Positions 34,581 through 46,610 of a DNA stretch of 64,000 nucleotides are shown in pieces (position 1 is the first letter of the stretch; the number at the start of each line of letters is the position of its first letter). Below the pieces are notes generated by a model. The model saw only the letters and a list, made by a program, of their open reading frames with translations, had not been told where the DNA came from and searched no databases. The stretch spans positions 2,666,479 to 2,730,478 of the forward strand of contig CM049321.1 of assembly GCA_026874595.1 (NCBI GenBank). Direction: 5' to 3'. The DNA comes from Sipunculus nudus (Eukaryota; Annelida; Sipuncula; Golfingiida; Sipunculidae). The position numbers were made by a program, and so were the translations under genes.

Positions 34581-34764
34581 TTCGATACCCGCTTCGTTGG
34601 TATGATAATACGGGTTCTGGCGTAGGGCCTATAGAATATGACGAACGCGAGCTGGTTTGCCAGACCGATCAGACCAGCGTAACTGGGGGTCGCATGTTTA
34701 AAACGCTCTCATTGGACTGATCACACTTCTTAGCTCTGTGCCCACCCTCGTGATAGAACCCATA

Positions 34765-34860
34765 TAATCAAAGCAGCGGTTACACAAAAAGAGATTGCAG
34801 GGTATAGTAGCTGCAGTGTATAACCGCTACGTGAGGAGCGTACGCCATGGTAGTGTGGTG
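34765..34860 (+). repeat. Dispersed repeat, copy 1 (second copy at 63560-63625)
   Basis: It shares with 63560-63625 agcggtta, gaga/gagaatgcag, agtgtataa(c/t)c, ctgcg/ctacgtgaggagcgta and a following g-rich stretch. Class unknown. Confidence 0.55.
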
Positions 34861-34869
34861 TTGTTATAT

Positions 34870-35295
34870 ACACTATTCATTTATATAGAGTCTGCATGGT
34901 ATACCGTTAATGTGTATGCACTAAATAGTAAAGTAACACGTATAAATGCATGAAGCGTATACTCATTACAATTATGTTACATATTGCATCTAAAAGCTCA
35001 AGAGTATTTATAATTATTTATTTCTTAATTTATATTCTGATTATATTTCTGATAATGATATGTTTATGCTGATATATTAACTGTACATTACCTGTCATTT
35101 TCCTCCAATCAGTTAAGATGGGGAGTTCATTTGTACCTGTTATAAGGTGATCGATGCACGGCAAACCAGACTATTTATGATTTGTGTAAGAAATGGATAT
35201 ACTCTATGACTGACGTAAAGGAAGATGTAAAACTACTCACTCTACAATACGAGGCATAATAAGCACGATGTACAGGTTCACCAGCCAGTATTTCA
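34870..35295. other. no gene recognised
   Basis: AT-rich sequence without a recognised feature. Confidence 0.4.
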
Positions 35296-36050
35296 CAGGT
35301 GTTACAGGTGTCTGTTTTGTTGTGCGCAGGAGTGTTACATGTGTCTGTTGACATTCTGATTCGTGTATGGCAGTCATAGTTCGTTGCTATGGGAATCTCG
35401 CTTGTTGGGCGCTGGCTCGCGTGTGGGGTCAGTAGAGCAGAGACACAGCGTTTTTTGTTCTTAATGTTACAGGTGTGTATGTGCGTGAGTATTGTTCTTT
35501 GGGAATTTTCCTTTTCTAGAATTTTTGGATGAGAAGCTACATATTAGGGACTGTGTTTAGAGCCGGGAGAAAGGAATATACCAGCGAGCACTAAGAATGA
35601 TACTTTCTCGTCAGTTTGGGGCCTTACCGATTATTGCAGTGGTGTCAGCTATTTTAACGGACTTTGTACAGATTAAATACGAACTGTCTCCAGTTTGCCT
35701 TTGGATTATAACTATTAACATGAATTTTTTTATGTTAAAGGACTCTTTTTGAAATGTTACAGTGTTGGTATCAAGAAATCAGAGCCTAGGATCCGGACAC
35801 TCTGGTACTGTATATTTTATTTGTTACACTGTGTAATTGTATTGATTTGGTGTGTTGTAATGTTAGGATAATTCTAAGAAAAAATTCAAATTATTTGTTT
35901 AAAAAATACAACTGACTTCTTTATTCATTCCCCTAGACATTTCACGCTGCCTAGTGTTACAGAATCTTTTTTTTTTGTTTTTAACTAAGTAACAAAATTT
36001 GAGCGGATCACGATTACGCGATCTGTTGTTATTAGGTTCCGTAACACAGG
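35296..36050 (+). mobile_element. Solo LTR (copy 2) with perfect ends and target duplication
   Basis: 747 bp at 35300-36046, with 6-bp perfect inverted ends TGTTAC / GTAACA, flanked by CAGG at 35296-35299 and 36047-36050. It aligns with the 24.1-kb copy over its 3' two thirds (for example ggtatcaagaaatcaga, cggacactct, gacttctttattcattc, acatttcacgctgcctag). A 4-bp duplication and 5'-TG..CA-3' ends indicate a retrotransposon integrase. No internal retroelement frame is attached, so it is a solo LTR. The parent element is not in the window. Confidence 0.85.
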
Positions 36051-36054
36051 CCAT

Positions 36055-36500
36055 TAACCTGTCTTATCAAAATTGTTGAGTCATAATATACAATTTTGAT
36101 AACGAAACCTGCTGCGTACCAACTTGATGGTAGGCTGGGTGACCTACCTCCTACAGGGTCATCAAATAGAACATTTTTAAACCAAGCATGTTGCGTGTCG
36201 ATCACGTATATCAGCACTCTGAGGCCTAAGGCCCCTCTTCCATGATATATAAATATATATATATAGAAGGTAGAGTTACTCTCCGTTATGAAGTGCTCTA
36301 TGGCCTACAGGCTAGACCAGAGCGGTATAACATCACTGTAAATTTACAACAGACTGTTTCACGAGATGCGACCCGATCATCAGGTGAATGTGGTTAGAAT
36401 GAAGCTAATGGCGTGGCTTGGAAAGCCCACGAGGACAATAGGATCATTGTCATTCTTCCACATGCCCCCCCCCCTCTCGGCTTTACAGTGCTGTTTTTCT
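36055..36500. other. no gene recognised
   Basis: No convincing exon. Includes a short tatata stretch at 36245-36263. Confidence 0.45.
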
Positions 36501-36509
36501 TCAGTGTGT

Positions 36510-36510
<1 letters not shown>

Positions 36511-36600
<90 letters not shown>
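36511..36600. repeat. (TA)n microsatellite
   Basis: About 90 bases of alternating at, with one ttta interruption. Confidence 0.95.
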
Positions 36601-36601
<1 letters not shown>

Positions 36602-36604
36602 TCT

Positions 36605-37080
36605 AGCTTGTCGACTAACCATTTCTCTTCACGCGTGGGTCATTTCTTCAACAGTAATAATCAGTATATGTCAGCTTTTATTTAATATCAATACATGTTT
36701 ATTAATATTTGATGAATGTTATGTCAATTTTGCGCAGGCGCACAAGACGCATTTACTTGATTTACAGAGGTAAGACCAAAGGTCGGTTATATTATATATT
36801 TGTATTTTGAAGCAGACGGTTTCCATAGTGTTTTGCATTTTGTTTTTTAAAGCATTAAGAGTACAATCACCAAGTGTCTCGTTGTTACTATAAATGGTCC
36901 GATTATGATGCTCTATGAGCCACTTTATTTATATTATTATGAGCCAGTTTATAGACAATGTACGTACTGCCTTCATTTATAAATGAGAGACCTCAAATAA
37001 ATTACACGTAAAATTGTATACGTTTGAGAGGTCCGTAGTCCCCCCCCCCCAAAAAAAAATATATTATGATCCCAGATGAT
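36605..37080. other. no gene recognised
   Basis: AT-rich. Contains a C/A homopolymer pair near 37040-37058. Confidence 0.45.
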
Positions 37081-37089
37081 CACATCAAT

Positions 37090-37260
37090 GAGTACTTGAA
37101 AACCACTAGAAATATGCATTCGAAAGAATGCAAGCCTCCAACATTTACTTGGTCGGCCCATTTTCCCAGGTTCATTCGTACATAAGTGACCGGACATTTG
37201 TGAATATTCCTTGATGACCTTCCTTGATCCGGATCATGTCCCGACTTTGCCTCATCTTTT
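37090..37260. repeat. Dispersed repeat family, copy B
   Basis: Same ordered blocks as 17560-17910: gcctcc, ggcccattttcccaggttcat, cataagtgac, ttgtgaatattcctt and ccggatcatg. Confidence 0.65.
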
Positions 37261-37264
37261 ACGA

Positions 37265-37755
37265 CAGCACAACGATCGTTTGCGCGATTGGTCAAATCCG
37301 ACAACATTACATTTGTTATCAATTTTCCATCTAAAGAAATCATAAAGGATGTTTTAAAAGTTAATAAATAAAGGACATAAGAGGAGTGATGAAAGGAGAA
37401 ACATCTAAACATTTTGGTGTCTTGACCTTAATATAAGTGACATCCCTGAGTCTCCCAAGTCCAAGTTGACGTTGACAATAACCTGTAGGCGCATGTATAC
37501 ATATTAATTTACAGATCAGCTAAAATAAATCCCGTGTGCTATTGGGGAACACGTCCAAAAGTTTTTGGGGGACGGGGGCGAGCCGTGCATGACAGGATAT
37601 AGGGTATCCACCTGCCATCGGATGATTTTTAGCATTAAATGAAGCAATTAAATGTAAACAAATGTTAAATCCCGCTTCCTCGAACTATCTAAACTGACTT
37701 TGATTGTGTAGGCCATCATCGAACTCTGTGAACAGGAATCAAGTTGTAAAACTAA
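37265..37755. other. no gene recognised
   Basis: No exon or RNA gene recognised between the two repeat copies. Confidence 0.4.
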
Positions 37756-37759
37756 TTAC

Positions 37760-38010
37760 CTGCATTTAACTGAATGCAAGTCTCCTCCATTCACTTATTC
37801 GGCCCATAAACCCAGGATAATTCGTACATTAGTGACTGGATAATTGTGAATAATCCTTGATTACGTTCCGTAATCGATTCATTAATAGCTTATATCTGAA
37901 ATGCCCTGATCAGTTTTCGATCATGATGGCGTGAGTTATATTATGAACAAACACACAATCACACACAAACTTGAATGAACATATACCCTCCTGGCGGACG
38001 AAATGAGGTA
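37760..38010. repeat. Dispersed repeat family, copy C
   Basis: Third member. It includes the 3' block with acacaaactt and accctcctggcgga, matching the end of the 17.6-kb copy. Confidence 0.65.
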
Positions 38011-38014
38011 TTTG

Positions 38015-38670
38015 TTAAATAGTAGGGTGTCCAGGTTTCTAGGATAACAAGTATTTGGTTGCAGGAATAAATTCATAGTAACCATTATGTTGTGTGTGAC
38101 GTGTGAGCCAATACCACTGCGGAAAGCAAATTAAAAAATATAACCAAAGCTAATGATACTTAATTTATTTAAAAAAAGTGTCAGATATTTCTGCCACAGG
38201 CACCTGGCAAAAGGGACGCTTCAATTTAACGTTGAGATAATATATACACGTACATGCAAACGATTAAGCCGCTGGTAACTGAACATAATAACCCTTTACG
38301 TGCATTAACTCCATATTCACGCAAGCGGTTCCTCTACCAGACAAAAGAATTTGGTAAATGATAAAACATATAGTAAAATTTTCTACAGACGTCTTATTAA
38401 GCAGTCTCGTGCACTTTATCCTTCTATTCTGGCGCTTCAACACGGTATAGCAAACATATATATTGTTTGCTTAACGGTATTTCAACAAAGATAATTTAAC
38501 TGATTGTTCTTAAAAAAATAAAATGTCACTTCATATAAACTACCGTCTCTACTGGGTCTACGTCATGGGTCTTCATTAAAGTGGGAGGTTATTTCGGAAT
38601 GTAAGAATAAATCATAATTAACACAAATGGTGTTCACTATCACAAAATGAAAGTCAAATCTTGTCCAGAA
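38015..38670. other. no gene recognised
   Basis: AT-rich sequence downstream (minus-strand sense) of the membrane-protein pseudogene. Confidence 0.4.
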
Positions 38671-38673
38671 ACC

Positions 38674-39440
38674 TCAGACTTTTTCATATGATCTGAAAAT
38701 TGGATCTTTCCTCCATCTTATAAGGGCGACCAGCACTTTAAAGAAACCAGCAACAACGCTGACGACCATCAGAACAAGGGTGAACACGGTATTCCTAGTC
38801 GGCCAGTTCCAGTTGCCAAGGAGACTACCAACAAAGCCCCAGGTACCACTTCGTAAGGTGTAAACAGGTACCGCGTGTGTCTGTCCAGGAGGGTCAAGTC
38901 CAACGTGAACCAAACCACAATCTCTGCTGCCAACACGGAGAGCGCCACTGTGGAAGAAACATCGTTATCCTCGCCAGCAATGTACGTCGGCCCGATTGCA
39001 ATGTTAAGTAATGTAGCTATCATCGTCCAGGTGGCGTACACGGCCAGGCCATTCTGTACCACATAGCGAACCAATCGCACTTCAAGCATGTGCCCGGAAG
39101 TGGCCAGAACGTCACCATGTTGTTTCAATCCGCGCGTGCTGTGAACACGGTCAAGGCCAGCAGTACAAACGTAGCTTTGATGTGTTGTCGGTCCCAAACA
39201 AAAAGCCAGGCAGTGTTCAGATCCATATTGACGCAATACACAACGTACAGCACCGGGGGCATAAAGTCTGGATCATAGTTCAGGTAGCCGCCACCAGGGC
39301 GCCGCCTACAGATGAGTGACAATCAATACACACAGAACAATAGCTCGCAAAGACAGATGACACCCCAGATCGAGAATGTTGGTCCTGATGACGATATTTG
39401 TAATGTAAACTTGTCGGAGATACCCCGGTCGAATTCAGCT
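38674..39440 (-). pseudogene. Multi-pass membrane protein, exon 2 onwards, inactivated
   Basis: Read on the minus strand, three frames cover one protein of about 250 residues. Early motifs are GISDKF and PTFSIWGVI, then DPDFMPPVLYVVYCVN and TAWLFVWDRQ, then NGLAVYATWTMIATLLN, STVALSVLA and EIVVWFTLDL, and finally GSLLGNWNWPTRNTVF and a hydrophobic last helix. I count about seven or eight hydrophobic segments. I recognise this as an uncharacterised membrane protein family present in several invertebrates. The PxxFSIWGVIY segment recalls TspO/MBR proteins, but that link is tentative. Lesions are a TGA near 39330 and frameshifts near 39140 and 38855. The coding part has no introns. An AG acceptor (gacaaag) near 39437 could be the original exon border. 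Confidence 0.82.
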
Positions 39441-39444
39441 TTGT

Positions 39445-40285
39445 CCCAACAATATTAAATATTCACAGTTACTAACCCCAGTCAAAATAGTGAACTGCAA
39501 ATTTTAAAGAATATCGTGTCATCAGTGGATGCCGGAATCAACAAACTCTTGGTTTTAAGGAAATTTATTATCAGAAGCTAATTAACACACTACAAATGTA
39601 AAATATAAACTTAATACATATAAGTTTAAACACGAATTGAATTTTGCTGTTGGTTTGGGCCCTGTTTCTCCCTAAAATGAGGCTGTTGTACTCTCGTAGT
39701 CGAGAAACGTCTTCAAAGTTTAACTGGAAAGCTTATGGAGATAATGTTGTTGGGACCTGTGGATAGTTCATGATATCACCGCCATGGGGCAACCTTCTGT
39801 CATCAGGTGAGCTACCAGGAGTGTCTGATCGTAATTTCAAGTGCATTGCTATAAGAAAAATGGTAGGGAGGAGGGGGCAAATTAGATTTGTCGTTCCTGG
39901 TAGTGGTTATAGAGCTTTATATGGATAATTACATTTGTTTTATACAAGAGCATAAAGTTTTCATGAACTTAACACGGAATATATAGGTGGTTCCCACAAG
40001 CTCCGTTTACGCCTTACTGCTTCGTATAAGCGATGGCTACTTTCCTTATTTGACCGACGAGAGTTCGGCCCCTCTTGTTTTATGTGTCAATACAAGGTGT
40101 GTAATGTCTTATGTGGAGCACACAGAATGGTCGACAACTGGCAAAGAGGCGTGCCTTCTCTCCCGTATATTATTGAATGGACGACAACAGCCAAAGAGCG
40201 TTGTCATGGGATCTGCCCATAACCTCTCCAGAATTGCGTTGTCAGATTCAAGTGATAATAGAAACAATATGTGTGTTGACTGACT
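39445..40285. other. no gene recognised
   Basis: Would be intron of the former membrane-protein gene. The 98-codon open frame at 39987-40283 has no domain signature. Confidence 0.4.
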
Positions 40286-40294
40286 GTCTGAAAC

Positions 40295-41105
40295 TCAAAA
40301 TCATGATTTTGACCTGTACCCCGCAGAAATATAGGTCACCATGACCTAGTTTCAGGTTTCAAAGTAGATAAGTCAAGAACCTCCCGAACTATGTGTTAGA
40401 AGAATCTAGACCCAATGGATACAATAAGTGCCCTGTCCGACTCTCTTGGTGTGAAAAATCATATTTTTGGCCCATAGCTTGCAAGATATAGGTCACCACG
40501 CCCTAATTTTAGGTATCCAAGTAAATTTGACCAAAACCTCCCTGATATTGTGTTAGAAGAATCTAGACCTAATGGATACAAAGTATACCCTTTCCGACTC
40601 TCTTGGTGTGCAAAATCATATTTGGCCTGTACCTCGCGGATAAAGGCTAAATGGACATATTTTCAGTTCCAAAGGATTTTTGCAAAGAAACTCCCTGGAT
40701 GTTTTGTTCGAAGATTTTAGACCTAACAGATACAATATGTATCCATATGACATACAGGGTGCTCAAATCATGTTTTTATCAAATGGCTCGTAGAGTATAG
40801 GCCCCAGTAAGTTTATTTAACGTTTGCAAAGACATTTTTCCAGTACCTCCCTGAATTGTATGTATGAAGATTCGAGGCTTAATTGATCCAATGGTTACCC
40901 CGCTTGACTGTCTTGGTGCTCGAAGTCATGTTTTCGGCACGTAGCTTGCACAATATTACCATATTGTCCCCATTACCTAATTTCAGTTTTCTAAGGGAAT
41001 TTGCCTAGGACCTCCCTGGATGTACAGTTGGAAGAAACAAAGTCCGACGGACAGACGACTGGACGGACGAAAGACAAAGGATGATCGCTATAACTCAGAT
41101 AACTT
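40295..41105. repeat. Tandem array of about 157 bp, five units, with a shared tail
   Basis: The anchor aa(a/g)tcat(a/g)ttt recurs at about 40300, 40457, 40614, 40765 and 40924. Units contain tagcttgcaagatatagg, cctaatttt-aggt and acctccctg. They are recognisably related to half of the 337-bp unit at 25.5 kb. The array ends gacggacagacg...ggatgatcgctataactcaga at 41045-41100, like the end at 27320-27395. Confidence 0.8.
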
Positions 41106-41125
41106 ACAGTCAGCAGTGCTTAAAA

Positions 41126-41576
41126 TCGGATAGTACATAACAGTCCCAGGGTGTTCCTATAGTCCGGCCGAGACTTGGTGTTACGTTTTGCCAACAGAGT
41201 CCGGATAGTACATAACAGTCCCAGGGTGTTCCTATAGTCCGGCCGAGACTTGGTGTTACGTTTTGCCTACAGAGTCCGGATAGTACATAACAGTCCCAGG
41301 GTGTTCCTATAGTCCGGCCGAGACTTGGTGTTACGTTTTGCCTACAGAGTCCGGATAGTACATAACAGTCCCAGGGTGTTCCTATAGTCCGGCCGAGACT
41401 TGGTGTTACGTTTTGCCTACAGAGTCCGGATAGTACATAACAGTCCCAGGGTGTTCCTATAGTCCGGCCGAGACTTGGTGTTACGTTTTGCCTACAGAGT
41501 CCGGATAGTACATAACAGTCCCAGGGTGTTCCTATAGTCCGGCCGAGACTTGGTGTTACGTTTTGTCTACATAGTC
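41126..41576. repeat. 75-bp minisatellite, six near-identical units
   Basis: Units start ccggatagtacataacag at 41126, 41201, 41276, 41351, 41426 and 41501. They differ at only a few positions, mostly at the ends of the array. Because 75 is divisible by three, the minus strand stays open across the array (a 25-residue repeat containing QNVTPSLGRTIGTPWDC). I see no start context or splice signal, so I do not call it a gene. Confidence 0.95.
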
Positions 41577-41661
41577 CAGTGGTAAAAATGGTTTCTATCA
41601 AAATGAATGTCTATTAGAATTGCAGACAAACCTAGTTTGACTCCGAACCCACTAGCTTAAC

Positions 41662-41760
41662 TTGAGAAGAAACCATTGATGGCGAAGCAGACGAAAGCGG
41701 CCACGAAGATCAGGATACGAGCGACATGATGACACGGCCTACTTACTTTCCACTCCATGT
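41662..41760 (-). pseudogene. Possible relic of exon 1 of the membrane-protein pseudogene
   Basis: On the minus strand one frame gives RILIFVAAFVCFAINGFFSS and then a stop. This hydrophobic stretch resembles the first exon of the paralogue at 62.9 kb (compare FVVTVIFNALSGS). The upstream ATG at about 41729 is out of frame by one, and the downstream donor is not a GT. It lies exactly at the edge of the satellite array. Resemblance is limited, so chance is possible. Confidence 0.35.
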
Positions 41761-42997
41761 TCGGGGATACCTTACCCATGTCCGTGTCCCTGTAAAAACA
41801 ATACAGATTTAACACGAGGAAATGATGATGCGGGCTACTAGTATTTTGCTCCATATTCGGGGATACCTAACTCATGTCCGTGTCACTGTATAACCAATAC
41901 AGATTTAACACGATGAAATGATGACGAGGGCTACTAGTATTTCGCTCCACGTCCGGGGATACCTAACTCATGTCCGTGTCCCTGTAAAATCAATACTGAT
42001 TAAAACTTCATGACGTGATGACGCGGCCTACCAGCGTTCCCCTCCATATTCGGGGATACCTTTCTCATGTCCAAGTCCCTGTAAAACCAATACAGATTTA
42101 ACAATACATGACGTGATGACGCCGCCTACCAGCGTTCCCCTTTAAGTCCGGAGATACCTCACTCATGTTCGTGTCCCTGTAAAACCAATACAGATTTAAC
42201 ACGAAGAAATGATGACGCGGGCTACTAGTATTCCGCTCCCTGTCCGGGGATACCTAATCCATGACCGTGTCCCTGTAAAACCAATACAGATTAAAACTAC
42301 ATGACGTGATCACGCGGGCTACCAGCGTTCCCCTCCATGTTCGGGGATACCTTTCTCATGTCCATGTCCCTGTAAAACCAATACAGATTTAACAATACAT
42401 GACGTGATGACGCCGCCTACCAGCGTTCCCCTTTAAGTCCGGAGATACCTCACTCATGTTCGTGTCCCTGTAAAACCAATACAGATTTAACACGAAGAAA
42501 TGATGACGCGGGCTACTAGTATTCCGCTCCCTGTCCGGGGATGCCTAATCCATGTCCGTGTCCCTGGAAAACCAATACAGATTAAAACTACATGACGTGA
42601 TCACGCGGGCTACCAGCATTCCCCTCCATGTTCGGGGATACCTAACTCATGTCCGTGTCCCTGTAAAACCAATACTGATTAAAACTACATGACGTGATGA
42701 CGCGGCCTACCAGCGTTCCCCTCCATGTTCGGGGATACCTAACTCATGTCCGTGTCACTGTATAACCAATACAGATTTAACACGATGAAATGATGACGAG
42801 GGCTACTAGTATTTCGCTCCATGTCAGGGGATACCTAACTCATGTCCGTGTCCCTGTAAAACCAATACAGATTACAACTACATGACCTGATGACGCGGGA
42901 TTACAGGCGATCCCGTCCTTGTTCGGGGATACTTAACTCATGTCCGTGTCCCTGTAAAACCAATCCAGATTAAAACTACATGACGTGATGACGCGGA

Positions 42998-43215
42998 TGG
43001 GAACGCTAGTAGGCCGCGTCATCAAGTCATGTAGTTTTAATCTGTATTGGTTTTACATTGACACTGACATGAGTAAGGTTTCCCCGGACATGAAGCGGAA
43101 AACTAGTAGCCCGCGTCATCATTTCATCTTGTTTAATCTGTATTGGTTTTACAGGGACACGGACATGAGTTAGGTATCCCCGTTCATGGAGCTGAATACT
43201 AGTAGCCCGCGTCAT
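42998..43215 (-). repeat. Inverted monomer block, short form
   Basis: About two and a quarter monomers lie in the opposite orientation. The left junction is ...gacgcggatgggaacgctag and the right junction ...cgcgtcatcggaggtgtccc. Confidence 0.9.
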
Positions 43216-43466
43216 CGGAGGTGTCCCTGTAAAACCAATACAGATTTAACACTACATAACGTGATGACGCGGCCTACCAGCGTTCCCCTCCATGTTCGGG
43301 GATACCTTACTCATGTCCGTGTCCCTTTAAAACCAATACAGATTTAACACGATGATATGATGACCCGGGCTACTAGTATTCCGCTCCATGTCCGGAAATA
43401 CCTAACTCATGTCAGTGTCCCTGTAAAACCAATCCAGATTAAAACTACATGACGTGATGACGCGGA

Positions 43467-43785
43467 TGGGAACGCTAGTAGGCCGCGTCATCAAGTCATG
43501 TAGTTTTAATCTGTATTGGTTTTACATTGACACTGACATGAGTAAGGTTTCCCCGGACATGAAGCGGAAAACTAGTAGCCCGCGTCATCATTTCATCTTG
43601 TTTAATCTGTATTGGTTTTACAGGGACACGGACATGAGTAAGGTATCCCCGGACATGGAGCGGAATACTAGTAGCCCGCGTCATCATTTCATCGTGTTTA
43701 ATCTGTATTGGTTTTACAGGGACACGGACATGAGTAAGGTATCCCCGTTCATGGAGCTGAATACTAGTAGCCCGCGTCATCGGAG
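43467..43785 (-). repeat. Inverted monomer block, long form
   Basis: Same two junctions as the short form but with one extra 96-bp monomer inside. Confidence 0.9.
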
Positions 43786-45820
43786 GTGTCCCTGTAAAAC
43801 GTATACAGATTTAACACTACATAACGTGATGACGCGGCCTACCAGCGTTCCCCTCCATGTTCGGGGATACCTTACTCATGTCCGTGTCCCTTTAAAACCA
43901 ATACAGATTTAACACGATGATATGATGACCCGGGCTACTAGTATTCCGCTCCATGTCCGAGGATACCTAATTTATATCCGTGTCCCTGCAAAACCAATAC
44001 TGATTTAAACTACATGACGTGATGACGCGGCCTATCAGCGTTCCTCTCCATGTTCGGGTATACCTTACGCATGTCCGTGTCCCTGTAAAACCATACAGAT
44101 TACAACTACATGACCTGATGACGCGGGATTACTGGCGATCCCGTCCTTGTCCGGGGATACCTAGATGACACGGGCTACAAGTATTTTGCTCCATGTCCGG
44201 GGATACCTCACATATGCCCGTGTCCCTGTAAAACCAATACAAATTAAAATTACATGACGTGATGACGCAGCGTACCAGCGTTTCCCTCCATGTCCGGGGA
44301 ATCCTAACTCATGTCCGTGTCCCTGTAAACCAATACAGATTTAACACGATAAAATGATGACGCAGGCTACTAGTATTCCTCTCCATGTCCGGCGATACCT
44401 AACTCATGTCCGTGTCCCTGTAAAACCCATACAGATTGAAACAACATGACGTGATGACGGGCCTACCAGCGTTCCCCTCCATGTTCGGGGATACCTAACT
44501 CATGTCCGTGTCACTGTATAACCAATACAGATTTAAAACTACATGACGTGATGACGCGGCCTACCAGCGTTCCCCTCCATGTTCGGGGATACCTTACCCA
44601 TGTCCGTGTCCCTGTAAAAACAATACAGATTTAACACGAGGAAATGATGATGCGGGCTACTAGTATTTTGCTCCATATTCGGGGATACCTAACTCATGTC
44701 CGTGTCACTGTATAACCAATACAGATTTAACACGATGAAATGATGACGAGGGCTACTAGTATTTCGCTCCACGTCCGGGGATACCTAACTCATGTCCGTG
44801 TCCCTGTAAAATCAATACTGATTAAAACTTCATGACGTGATGACGCGGCCTACCAGCGTTCCCCTCCATATTCGGGGATACCTTTCTCATGTCCAAGTCC
44901 CTGTAAAAACCAATACAGATTTAACAATACATGACGTGATGACGCCGCCTACCAGCGTTCCCCTTTAAGTCCGGAGATACCTCACTCATGTTCGTGTCCC
45001 TGTAAAACCAATACAGATTTAACACGAAGAAATGATGACGCGGGCTACTAGTATTCCGCTCCCTGTCCGGGGATACCTAATCCATGACCGTGTCCCTGTA
45101 AAACCAATACAGATTAAAACTACATGACGTGATCACGCGGGCTACCAGCGTTCCCCTCCATGTTCGGGGATACCTTTCTCATGTCCATGTCCCTGTAAAA
45201 CCAATACAGATTTAACAATACATGACGTGATGACGCCGCCTACCAGCGTTCCCCTTTAAGTCCGGAGATACCTCACTCATGTTCGTGTCCCTGTAAAACC
45301 AATACAGATTTAACACGAAGAAATGATGACGCGGGCTACTAGTATTCCGCTCCCTGTCCGGGGATGCCTAATCCATGTCCGTGTCCCTGGAAAACCAATA
45401 CAGATTAAAACTACATGACGTGATCACGCGGGCTACCAGCATTCCCCTCCATGTTCGGGGATACCTAACTCATGTCCGTGTCCCTGTAAAACCAATACTG
45501 ATTAAAACTACATGACGTGATGACGCGGCCTACCAGCGTTCCCCTCCATGTTCGGGGATACCTAACTCATGTCCGTGTCACTGTATAACCAATACAGATT
45601 TAACACGATGAAATGATGACGAGGGCTACTAGTATTTCGCTCCATGTCAGGGGATACCTAACTCATGTCCGTGTCCCTGTAAAACCAATACAGATTACAA
45701 CTACATGACCTGATGACGCGGAATTACAGGCGATCCCGTCCTTGTTCGGGGATACTTAACTCATGTCCGTGTCCCTGTAAAACCAATCCAGATTAAAACT
45801 ACATGACGTGATGACGCGGA

Positions 45821-46038
45821 TGGGAACGCTAGTAGGCCGCGTCATCAAGTCATGTAGTTTTAATCTGTATTGGTTTTACATTGACACTGACATGAGTAAG
45901 GTTTCCCCGGACATGAAGCGGAAAACTAGTAGCCCGCGTCATCATTTCATCTTGTTTAATCTGTATTGGTTTTACAGGGACACGGACATGAGTTAGGTAT
46001 CCCCGTTCATGGAGCTGAATACTAGTAGCCCGCGTCAT
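45821..46038 (-). repeat. Inverted monomer block, short form, copy 2
   Basis: Equivalent of 42998-43215, moved by 2,823 bases. Confidence 0.9.
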
Positions 46039-46289
46039 CGGAGGTGTCCCTGTAAAACCAATACAGATTTAACACTACATAACGTGATGACGCGGCCTAC
46101 CAGCGTTCCCCTCCATGTTCGGGGATACCTTACTCATGTCCGTGTCCCTTTAAAACCAATACAGATTTAACACGATGATATGATGACCCGGGCTACTAGT
46201 ATTCCGCTCCATGTCCGGAAATACCTAACTCATGTCAGTGTCCCTGTAAAACCAATCCAGATTAAAACTACATGACGTGATGACGCGGA

Positions 46290-46610
46290 TGGGAACGCTA
46301 GTAGGCCGCGTCATCAAGTCATGTAGTTTTAATCTGTATTGGTTTTACATTGACACTGACATGAGTAAGGTTTCCCCGGACATGAAGCGGAAAACTAGTA
46401 GCCCGCGTCATCATTTCATCTTGTTTAATCTGTATTGGTTTTACAGGGACACGGACATGAGTAAGGTATCCCCGGACATGGAGCGGAATACTAGTAGCCC
46501 GCGTCATCATTTCATCGTGTTTAATCTGTATTGGTTTTACAGGGACACGGACATGAGTTAGGTATCCCCGTTCATGGAGCTGAATACTAGTAGCCCGCGT
46601 CATCGGAGGT
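46290..46610 (-). repeat. Inverted monomer block, long form, copy 2
   Basis: Equivalent of 43467-43785, moved by 2,823 bases. Confidence 0.9.

Larger units (their letters stand above)
41759..44580. repeat. Satellite higher-order block, copy 1 (2,822 bp)
   Basis: Starts with gttcggggataccttaccca and continues for about 29 monomers. It includes the short inverted block at 42998-43215 and the long one at 43467-43785. Copy 2 at 44581-47403 matches it nearly base for base. Confidence 0.92.

Noticed and set aside
36366-36685. Tyr/Ile-repeat frames across the (TA)n tract
   Set aside because: They are translations of a microsatellite.
41110-41601. 163-codon minus-strand frame with 25-residue repeats
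   Set aside because: A 75-bp repeat without an in-frame stop is always open. No promoter, Kozak context or conserved flanks.
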